Source: Oscarella lobularis
Lineage: Eukaryota > Porifera > Homoscleromorpha > Homosclerophorida > Oscarellidae
Direction: 5' to 3'
Length of the DNA stretch: 64,000 nucleotides
Assembly: GCF_947507565.1 (NCBI RefSeq)
Contig: NC_089194.1
Coordinates: 1,860,001 to 1,924,000 of the forward strand
The first letter of the stretch is position 1. Each line of letters begins with the position of its first letter. The position numbers and the translations under genes were made by a program. Under the pieces are notes generated by a model. The model did no database searches, was not told the origin of the DNA, and was given only the letters and a program-made list of their open reading frames with translations. Positions 52,376-62,257 of the stretch are shown one piece after another.

Positions 52376-54622
52376 ATGTTGCGAGTTGTTTTCTTTGTTC
52401 TTATTGCGACTGGAAGTGCTATTGGACAGTCTCCAGTGTACGACATTCAATGCCATGGCCTCTTGAACTGGACGATTATAGAACCTAAAGCTCATTTGGG
52501 TTCTCGACCTTTTAATTCCCAAACGGTGGCTCTGAATGCAGTTGACGGAATCGTTCCAAACACTGCGCAGGGGCCGAGAAATGGAGAGTTCGAAAAATGC
52601 GCAATAACAAAAGACGGCACAGCGAAGAAATCTCTGACTATTGACCTTCACCGAACTTATCTGATATCATCTGTGAAAACGTACCTGAGGCAAAACATTA
52701 GAGCTGTCTGGCAGAATGGACTAAAAGTCTATGTTGGACCAAACGATAATACCCATGAAGGAAATACTCAGTGTGGATCAGCATACATCTACCAAAAAGA
52801 AAATCAAAATTATGAACCTGTATTTAACTGTTCGCCTCCAGTTAGAGGACGATTTGTATTTCTTCTCAAAAGCGATGACAATGCGCCTTCATACAGACGC
52901 AAGTATGGTCTGCAGGTGTGTGAAGTTGCTGTGAAAGGAGGCGAGTCTATTTTAGTTATAGGCATCTAATTTTTGTTATTTAATCTCTTGATTTAGCCTG
53001 TGACCAGTCTGCTCCTCCTATTCGAAATGCCGCCGTCCAGTATAGCTGCACACCTTGGAATACATTAGCAGCCACCTATCATTGTGAAGAAGGCTATGCC
53101 ACAGATGGGGGATATGATACTAGCACTTGCTTTGGAAATGGATCGTGGCCTCATCCATCTCTATATTGCAGTATGAAAGTGATTTTATATATTTGCAATG
53201 TTAATTTTGTTTTTGCAGGAAAACCATGTCCACTTCCTCCATCCAAATGCAAAGAGTTATTGCTTAGGGAAAACTTTAGGAATATGGCGGCTCTCTATGC
53301 CTGTCCCTATGGCACAGTGCACGGATATCAAATAATGCAATGCGGAGACGATGGTAAATGGATTGAAAATCTTGAACCATGTGAAGGTATAAACGCAATA
53401 CGTTTTTATCTTGTGTCTATTGCCATTGGAACGAATTTTAGCTGTTGACTGTGGAAAACCTGATGATCCTATCTATGGATATCATAGGAAGCTATCAAAC
53501 AATTACAAATTCAAAGCCAAAATAGAGTATGCTTGCTACTATGGATACAAGCTTCAAGGAGAAAGAAAAGCTTCGTGTCAGTCAACAGGGAATTGGGATT
53601 CTCCGTCTCTACCAACATGCGAAGGTACGAAATCAATTTCACCGTATGCTGACTAACTAAACAATTTTAGTGATGAGGTGCCCTGGGTTAGCTCCACCTC
53701 AGTTTGGAACAGTTCAATTAGAAGGGCGAAACGTAAACGACACAGCCGAATTCATGTGCAATAGCGGTTATGATTTGGTTGGACCTGAAACGTTGACTTG
53801 CAAAGTTGTCAATAATGATGCTTCATGGTCTCATCTATCTCCAAAGTGTAAACGTAAGGCTGTTTTTTCTATTTACAAAAATACTGACTTCTTTTTTATT
53901 TAGCTAAAAAATGCACCAGACCACGTGTGCCTGTGAATGGAAATATAGTTGGACACCATTTCCGCTATCCAAAGACAATTAAATTTGTGTGCAATCAGGG
54001 ATACATACTTACTCCCGCAAAGTCTGTTTGGAGATGCAGCGAAAACGGAAATTGGAAAGATAATGAAAGAAGAGAGACAAACTTTCCAACGTGTGAACGT
54101 AAGTTTCAAAGTCGGTTATCATTTCTAATTGAAAGTATAGGCACATTTAGCTTTCAGCTGCGGCGGACCTCCAGCGATACGTAATGGCCATTTCAGAGGA
54201 AATAATTTTGTATTTGGCAGCAGAGTTGAGTATTACTGTGATAGTGGATTCAAACGCGTGGGTTCTTCAACGTTAGAGTGCATACACACTAGCAAGTGGT
54301 ATCCTACTCCTCCAAAGTGCCTAGGTAATAATCTATTTTTAATCTAAAATTACTACTGTATGAATTTCTTTTAGAATTACTATGTCCTTATTTGAGACCT
54401 CCAGAGAACGGGAAAAGCTTGTTTACAGGTTTGATTGTGGGCTCAGTCGTGCACTACTCCTGCAACTCTGGCTACACAATTGCAATTAATGACGAAAAAG
54501 TAGACAACATAGAACAAGTGTCATTACAATGCACACAGATTGGAAATCAAGATACGGCCAGGTCAATGTGGGAAGGAGCCTTGACGTCAATGCCTCCAAC
54601 ATGCAAGCCTTCAAATAGCTAA
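52376..54622 (+). CDS. Array gene G: short class, lectin-like + 7 CCP, intact
   Basis: Exons: 52376-52940 (signal MLRVVFFVLIATGSAIG, lectin-like domain; GC donor GGAG|GCGAGT), CCP1 52997-53170 (TPWN subtype), CCP2 53219-53386, alpha 53442-53624, beta 53671-53853, gamma 53904-54098 (VGHHFRYPKT variant, as in E), delta' 54151-54324 (begins AFSCGG), epsilon' 54375-54622, ending CKPSNS. No lesion seen. Predicted secreted protein without inhibitor tail. Confidence 0.82.
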
Positions 54623-54860
54623 AAACAATTAACAGGGATCGTGTCATGTATGTACTCAAGCACGTGCTTTATTTTATACGGACTGTGAGTCAGGCGTGCG
54701 CAATAGCACTTCTTGTCCGTTTTCGCCCAAGCAAGACAATGAGACGACCGTCGCCGAAAATGGAATGGCCACGCGATGATCTGGACGACGCACAGTAGCG
54801 CTTCGTTTGAAACTCACTCGTTTAGGAAGTTTTCTCTCCTCCTTTCGCGTTTATGGGTTC

Positions 54861-54884
54861 GTGACGTAATTTCGCACGTGGACC
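54861..54884 (+). promoter_or_regulatory. Promoter cassette of array gene H
   Basis: TGACGTAA and CACGTG at standard spacing before the ATG at 54949. The spacer 54623-54948 is of the short-gene type and holds no gene. Confidence 0.6.
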
Positions 54885-54948
54885 TTTTCATCTCATCGTC
54901 GTGTCTTAGGGGTGAAGTGCACAGTCCGGATCTGAGCGAGCATTCGAG

Positions 54949-56788
54949 ATGTTGCGAGTTTTCTTCTTTGTTCTGATTGCAACTGGAACTGCTATTGGAC
55001 AGTCTCAAGTGGACGACATTCAATGCTATGGCTGGCTGAACTGGACGATTATAGAACCCAAAGCTCATTTGGGTTCGTCACCTTTTGATCCTCAAACGGT
55101 GGCTCTGAATGCAGTTGACGGAGTCGTTCCAAACACTGCGAAAGGCCAGTTCGAAAAATGCGTAATTACAAAAGGCGGCACAGCGAAGAAATCTCTGACT
55201 ATTGACCTTCACCGGACTTATCTGATATCATCTGTGAAAACGTACCTGAGGGAAACTTACAGAGCAATCTGGCAGAATGGACTAAAAGTCTATGTTGGAC
55301 CAATCAATAATACCCATGAAGGAAATACCCAGTGTGGATTAGCATATATTCATCAAAGGGACAATCCAAATTATGAACCTGTATTTAACTTTTCGCCTTC
55401 AGTTGAAGGACGTTTTGTATTTCTTCTCAAAAGCGATGACAATGCGCCTCCAAACATACGCAGGCAAGGTCTGCAGGTGTGTGAAGTTGCAGTGAATGGA
55501 GGCGAGTCTATTTTAATGTTTAATTAAAGCGAAATCTTTTTCATTCTAGATAAGTGTTACTGCCCTCCGTATCAAGTGCGTAAAAGAATAGATAACAAAG
55601 CAAAGTGCGTGTGTCTGCACCGTGACATGTGCTCCTCCGATTACAATCCTGTATGTGGCGATGATGGGAAAAACTACAACAACGAATGCTTGATGAAAGT
55701 CGCTTGATGTCTGGCGGAAAATCCGGGCATCAGCGTAGCAAAACAAGGGAACTGCAAATACGGTATAATATTAATTAAAGGCCATAATTTATAATGTATG
55801 ACGTAACTTCAAGGTGGGGTTTGCCTGACCGAAAAGCCGGCTCCACCAGAGGAAAATCCTCGTTGCGGCTTCTTTACTCGATACTACTATGATTACAATA
55901 GAGGCGAGTGCAAATCGTTTCAGTTTGGAGGATGCTTTGTAGGCAGAAACAGCTTCGTTTCCAGAAAGAAGTGCGAAGACACGTGCAAGCGTATGTCCTA
56001 TAGAACTCGTCAGCGAGACTTTGCAGTCACCTACCTTTAATTAGTGGATCCTTGTGGACTGGAAAAGGATCGTGGTCTTTGCTCCGGAAGAGAAGAGCGT
56101 TGGTACTATAATAGCGTGACTAAACGATGCGAACGGTTTGAGTATACCGGTTGCTTTGGAAATGAAAATAATTTCGTCAATGAAGCAAAATGCTATGAGA
56201 GATGTGAAGATTATTCCAGTAAGATTTTAGGAGTACCGAAGGTCAGTAGAGTCTACTACGTATTTAATTATTTATAGAACCTACTGTGATAACTACTCTT
56301 CCTCCTACTACACCCCCTCCTTCCATAGAAGGTATGGAGTACGGATAGTGAGTCCTCATTTATTAGAATATGATTTTTAGAGTGTTGCAATCATACCCTA
56401 AAAGGCAATAAAAATATATGCGAAGAAAGCAAATACGGTTAGCCGCTGAGTGTTTTTGGCTGCATAATCATTATTTGTTTTGGCAGTGGTTGCTGCAAAA
56501 ATTGTGAGAGTAGTAAAGTTTAAGGAGGGCTTCGCAAAATATGAGATAAAGGTCACTGACGTTGTGAAGGGAAAAAGGAAGGGAGAACTGTGGGATATGA
56601 CCAGCCTTGAAATTTCTCGAGTTGGCAAGTGTTCGACCATTCTTTGCCCCCAGTTTGGTGTGGGTGACAAATTTCTTGTGGGTGGTAAAAAACAACGGAA
56701 TAAAGTAATTCACCTTGATAGAAGGGACAATTATCTAAAGCCATTTGCAAAGGATAAACGAGATCAGTTGCAAAGAGTTTGCAACTGA
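54949..56788 (+). pseudogene. Array gene H: lectin-like exon fused to broken Kazal, 2 Kunitz, NTR; no CCPs
   Basis: Lectin-like exon 54949-55501 is open, but a conserved Cys is replaced by Phe (FNFSPSVEG against FNCSPPVEG/RG). A 48-bp intron (GC donor) then leads straight into the Kazal exon (55550-55762): all CCP exons are deleted. The Kazal exon has lost residues and Cys at its start (DKCYCPPYQVRK) and has an in-frame TGA at 55705-55707. Kunitz 1 (from 55814; NPRCGFF variant as in F), Kunitz 2 (from 56045), linker and NTR (56487-56788) remain open. This is most likely a pseudogene, or a gene for a short secreted lectin-like protein with a partial Kazal tail. Confidence 0.75.
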
Positions 56789-57028
56789 TTTAACATTGAC
56801 TATTTGTATGTTCTTATTAGAAAAAGTGTTCAGTTTTTTTTTCAATGTTTTAGAATACTGCTAGAGGCACTGGCATGTGTTTGGATGTGATCAGCACTTA
56901 CTGTCAGATCATGCGACCACAGCAAACTTACGCGCCTTTTTCCAAGTGAGCACGACCGCTTCTTTTAGAAACTGGCGCCTGTCTTTTCTAGGGAATGTTC
57001 TCTCCCTTTCCGCTTTTATGGTGGGTTC

Positions 57029-57053
57029 GTGACGTAATATTGCACGTGGGACC
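57029..57053 (+). promoter_or_regulatory. Promoter cassette of array gene I
   Basis: TGACGTAA and CACGTG at standard spacing before the ATG at 57129. The spacer 56789-57128 is of the long-gene type and holds no gene. Confidence 0.62.
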
Positions 57054-57128
57054 TTTTTATCTGGTCGTGTCTTAGGGGCGAAGTGCACAGTACGGATCTG
57101 AGCGAGCTACGCGACGCACGGCCTCGAG

Positions 57129-59357
57129 ATGTTGGGAGTTTTCTTTGTTCTCATTGCGACTGGAACTGCTGCTGTTGGACAGTTCCAAGTGGACGACATT
57201 CAATGCCATGGCTTCTTGAATTGGACGATCGTAAAACCCAAAGCTCATTTGGGCTCTCCACCTTTATTTCGCCAAACGGTGGCTATGAATGTAGTTGACG
57301 GAGTCGTTCCAAACACCGCGCAGGGGCCGGAAAATGGAGAGTTCTATAAATGCGCATCAACAAAAGGCTGGTCAGCGAAGAAATCTCTGACTATTGACCT
57401 TCACCGTACTTATCTGATGTCATCTGTAAAAACGTACCTAAGGCAAACTGCAATGAGAGCTGAATGGCAGACGGGACTGCAAGTCTATGTAGGACCAAAC
57501 AATAATACCCACAAAGGAAATACTCAGTGTGGATCAACATACTCCTACCAAAATAAGAATTATGAACCTGTATTTAACTGTTCACCTCCAGTTAAAGGAC
57601 GATTTGTATTTCTTCTCAAAAACGATAGCAATGAGGAAAATAAGCATATACTCGCACAAGGTCTGCATGTATGTGAAGTTGCAGTGAAAGGTAAGCGTCC
57701 ACTCGTTGCATTCTATTTTATTAATACTCAGTATTATTTAGTGGTGACGTTTAACCAGCTTCCCCCTCTTCCAAACGCTTGTTCTCGTAACGTATCGTTG
57801 AGTACAACAGTCACCTATCATTGTGAAGAAGGCTATGTATCAGATGGAGGAAAGGCTACTAGCACTTGCCTAGAAAGTGGAACGTGGTCTTATCCGTCTC
57901 TATATTGCAGTATGAAAGTGATTTTATGTAATTACAATGTTAATTTTGTTTTTGCAGGAAAACCATGTCCACTTCCTTCATTCAAATACAAAGAGTTATT
58001 GCTTAGGGCAAACTTTAGGAATATGGCGGCTCTCTATGCCTGTCCTTATGGCACAGTGCAGGGATATCAAACAATGCATTGCGGAGACGATGGTAAATGG
58101 ATTGAAAATCTTAAACCATGTGAAGGTATAAATGAAATACGTTTTTATCTTGTGTCTATTGTCATTGCAACGAATTTTAGCCGTTGACTGTGGAAAACCT
58201 GATGATCCTATCTATGGATATCATAGGAAGCTTTCAAACAATTACAAATTCAAGGCCAAAATAGAGTATGCTTGCTGCTATGGATACGAGCTTCAAGGAG
58301 AAAGAAAAGCTTCGTGTCAATCAACTGGGAAATGGGATCTTCAGTCTTCACCAAGATGCCAATGTATGCAATAAATCAAGTTCATGACATTCTGACTAAC
58401 TAAAGAATTTTAGTGATGAGGTGCCCTGAGTTAGCTCCACCTCAGTTTGGAACAGTTCAATTAGAAGGGCGGAACGTAAACGACTCTGCAAAATTCATGT
58501 GCGATAGCGGTTACGATTTGGTTGGAGCTGAAGTTGTGACTTGCGAAGTTATCAATATTGGTGCTTCATGGTCCCATGTACTTCCAACGTGTAAACGTAA
58601 GGTTATTCTTTTTCTATTTACAAAATTCTGAGTTCCTTTTTGTGTAGCTAAAAAATGCATCAGACCACGTGTTCCTGTTAATGGGAGAATTATTGGAGAA
58701 GACTTTCACTATCCAAACACAATTGAATTCGTGTGCAATCAGGGATACATACTTACTCCTGCAAAGTCCGTTTGGAGATGCAGTGAAAATGGAAAATGGA
58801 AAGATAATGAAAGAAGAGAGACCAATTTTCCAACTTGTGAACGTAAGTTTCAAAGTCGCTTATCATTTCTAATTGAAAGTATAGGCACATTTAGCTGTCA
58901 GCTGCGGTGGACCTCCAGCTATGCGTAACGGCCATATCAGAGGAAATAATTTCGTATTTGGCAGCAGAGTCGAGTATTACTGTGATAGTGGATTCAAACG
59001 CGTGGGTTCCTCAACGTTAGAGTGTATGCACACTAGAAAGTGGTATCCTACTCCTCCAAAGTGCCTAGGTAAGAATCTATTTTTAATCTAAAATTACTAC
59101 TGTGTGAATTTCTTTAAGAATTACTATGTCGTTATTTGAGAGCTCCAGAGAACGGGAAAAGCTTGTTCACAGGTTTGATTGTGGGCTCAGTCGTGCACTA
59201 CTCGTGCAATCCTGGCTACACAATTGCAATTAACGACGAAAAAGTAGACAACATAGAACAAGTATCATTGAGATGCATACAGATTGGAAATCAAGATACG
59301 GCCAGGTCAATGTGGAAAGGAGCCTTGACGTCAATGCCTCCTACATGCAAGCCTTGA
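57129..59357 (+). CDS. Array gene I: short class, lectin-like + 7 CCP
   Basis: Exons: 57129-57690 (signal MLGVFFVLIATGTAAVG; lectin-like domain with the most divergent loops, YLRQTAMRAEWQTG and NDSNEENKHILAQG), CCP1 57742-57909 (NQLPPLPNACS subtype, as in B), CCP2 57958-58125, alpha 58181-58363, beta 58414-58596, gamma 58648-58842, delta' 58895-59068, epsilon' 59119-59357. The last intron ends TTTAAG instead of TTTTAG. No stop or frameshift seen. Predicted secreted protein. Confidence 0.82.
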
Positions 59358-59629
59358 AATAACTAAAAAGAATTAATTAGCAGCGTCTTTTTTTAGGAAA
59401 CGTGTTATGTATGCATGTAAGCAGCACGTGCTTCACATCATACGGGCTGGTGAGTTAGGCGTGCGCAGTAAGATCCGTCTACTACCTCGGCTACTTGAGG
59501 CCATAAAAGGAAGTTTTAGGGTGAACGCTTCCGTTTTCTTAGCACTTCTTGTAGAATTCGCTTCCGTCTTTTCTAGGAAGTGATCGGTCCCTCCTCCTTT
59601 CCGCGTTTATGGCGGGTTCGTGATGTGAT

Positions 59630-59654
59630 GTCGCGCGTGCAACCTTTCATCTGG
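59630..59654 (+). promoter_or_regulatory. Decayed promoter cassette of array gene J
   Basis: This is the homologous position of the cassette, but TGACGTAA has become TGATGTGA and CACGTG has become CGCGTG. The spacer 59358-59703 also carries a unique insert (CTACCTCGGCTACTTGAGG, ~59475-59530) absent from all other copies. No gene in the spacer. Confidence 0.55.
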
Positions 59655-59703
59655 CCGTGTCTTACGAGTGGAGCACACAGTACGGATCTGATCGAGCTAC
59701 GCG

Positions 59704-61947
59704 ATGTTTAGAGTTTTCTTTGTTCTGTTTGCGACTGGAACTGCTATTGGACAGTCTCAAGTGGACGACATTCAATGTCACGACTTCTTGAACTGGACGA
59801 TCGTAAAACCCAAAGCTCATTTGGGCTCTCCTCCTTTATTTTCCCAAACGGTGGCTCTGAATGCAGTTGACGGAGTCGTTCCGGGAAATGGAGAGTTCAA
59901 TAAATGTACAATGACAAAAGATTACGGCACGCCAGAGAATAAATCTCTGACTATTGACCTTCACCGGACTTATCTGATATTATCAATAAAAACGTGCCTG
60001 AGGCAAAACCATAGAGCTTCGTGGCAGAATGGGCTTAGAGTCTATGTTGGACCAAACAATAATACCCATGAAGGAAATACTCAGTGTGGATCAGCATACA
60101 CCTACCAAAATGGGAATTATGAACCTGTATTTAACTGTACGCCTCCAGTTAGAGGACGATTTGTATTTCTTCTCAAAAACGATACCAGGAGGTTTGGTCT
60201 GCATGTGTGTGAAGTTGCAGTGGTGGAAGGAGGCGAGTCTATTTTAGTTATAGGCATCTAATTTTTGTTATTTAATCTCTTGATTTAGCGATGACCTGTG
60301 ACCAGTCTGCTCCTCCTATTCAAAATGCCGCCGTCCAGTATAGCTGCACACCTTGGAATACATTAGCAGCCACCTATCATTGTGAAGAAGGCTATGCCAC
60401 AGATGGAGGACATGATACTAGCACTTGCTTTGGAAATGGAACGTGGTCTCATCCATCTCTATATTGCAGTATGAAATTAATTTTATATATTTGCAATGTT
60501 AATTTTGTTTTTGCAGGAAAACCATGTCCACTTCCTCCGTCCAAATACAAAGAGTTATTGCTTAGGGAAAACTTTAGGAATATGGCGGCTCTCTATGCCT
60601 GCCCCTATGGCACAGTGCAGGGATATCAAATAATGCAATGCGGAGACGATGGTAAATGGATTGAAAATCTTAAACCATGTGAAGGTATAAACGCAATGCG
60701 TTTTTATCTTGTGTCTATTGTCATTGGAACGAATTTTAGCTGTTGACTGTGGGAAACCTAATGATCCTCTCTATGGATATCATTGGCAGCTATCAGATGA
60801 TTACACATTTAAGGCCGAAGTAGAATTTGTTTGCTATTATGGATACAAGCTGCTTACTAAAGGAGAAGGAAAATCGTCGTGTGAATCAAGTGGGAAGTGG
60901 ACACCTGGGCCTCCAAACAAATGCAAAGGTAGAGAAATCAATTAGTCAAGTTCAGGGCATGGTAACTAACTAAGAAAATTTTAGCAATGCGTTGTCCTGA
61001 GTTGGCTTCATTTGAGAATGGAATAATAGTTCAATCAAAAAAGCGACACGTGAATGACACGGAAAAATTCAAGTGCAATAAGGGTTACGATTTGGTTGGC
61101 GATAAAATTCTAACTTGCAAAATTATCAACAAAGTCGCTTCATGGTCTCATGAACGTCCAACGTGTAAACGTAAGGGAGTCATTTTTTTCTATTACCAAA
61201 ATACTGAATTCTTTTTTTATGTAGCTAAAAGATGCGGTGCACCACGTGTGCCTGTTAATGGAAAAATAGTTGGAGAAGACTTTCACTATCCGAACACAAT
61301 TGAATTTGTGTGCAATCAGGGATACATACTTACTCCTGCCAAGTCCGTTTGGAGATGCAGTGAAAATGGAAAATGGAAAGATAATGAAAGAAGAGAGACG
61401 AATTTTCCAACGTGTGAACGTAAGTTTCAAAATCAGTTATCATTTTTAATTAAAAGTACAGGCACATTTAGCTGTCAGCTGCGGTGGACCTCCAGCTATG
61501 CGTAACGGCCATATCAGAGGAAAGAATTTTGTATTTGGCAGCAGAGTCGAGTATTACTGTGATATCGGATTCAAACGCGTGGGTTCCTCAACGTTAGAGT
61601 GTTTGCACACTAGAAAGTGGTACCCTACTCCTCCAAAGTGCCTAGGTAAGAATCTATTTTTAATTAATCTAAAATTACTACTGTGTGAATTTCTTTAAGA
61701 ATTACTATGTCCTTATTTGAGAGCTCCAGAGAACGGGAAAAGCTTGTTCACAGGTTTGATTGTGGGCTCAGTCGTTCACTACTCCTGCAACCCTGGCTAC
61801 ACAATTGCAATTAACGATGAAAAAGTAGACAACATAGAACAAGTATCATTGAGATGCATACAGATTGGAAATCAAGATTCAGGTAAATTAATGTGGAAAG
61901 GAGCCTTGACGTCAATGCCTCCAACATGCAAGCCTTCAAATAACTAA
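59704..61947 (+). CDS. Array gene J: short class, lectin-like + 7 CCP, mosaic alpha module
   Basis: Exons: 59704-60232 (signal MFRVFFVLFATGTAIG; GC donor), CCP1 60289-60468 (TPWN subtype), CCP2 60517-60684, alpha 60740-60928, beta 60985-61170, gamma 61225-61419, delta' 61472-61645, epsilon' 61700-61947. The alpha exon starts like that of F (NDPLYGYHWQLSDDYTF) and ends like the first, divergent unit of C (TKGEGKSSCESSGKW); beta also matches that C unit (SFENGI). The lectin-like domain has an extra Cys (SIKTCLRQ). The last intron ends TTTAAG, as in I. No stop seen. Confidence 0.8.
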
Positions 61948-62169
61948 AAACAATTAACAGGAATCGTGTCATGTATGTACTCAAGCACGTGCTTTATTTT
62001 ATACGGACTGTGAGTCAGGCGTGCGCAATAGCACTTCTTGTCAGTTTTCGCCCAAGCAAGACAATGAGACGACCGTCGCCGAAAATGGAATGGCCACGCG
62101 ATGATCTGGACGACGCACAGTAGCGCTTCGTTTGAAACTCACTCGTTTAGGAAGTTTTTTTATGGGTTC

Positions 62170-62194
62170 GTGACGTAATTTCGCACGTGGGACC
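62170..62194 (+). promoter_or_regulatory. Promoter cassette of array gene K
   Basis: TGACGTAA and CACGTG at standard spacing before the ATG at 62258. Part of the leader (GGGTGAAGTGCACAGTA equivalent) is deleted. The spacer 61948-62257 is of the short-gene type and holds no gene. Confidence 0.6.
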
Positions 62195-62257
62195 TTTTCA
62201 TCTCATCGTGTCTTAGGGGTCCGGATCTGAGCAAGCTACGCGACGCACGGCTCCGAG

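Noticed and set aside
22949-56788. Transposon origin of the paralog array
   Set aside because: No transposase, reverse transcriptase, terminal repeats or target-site duplications were seen around the copies; unequal crossing-over explains the order.
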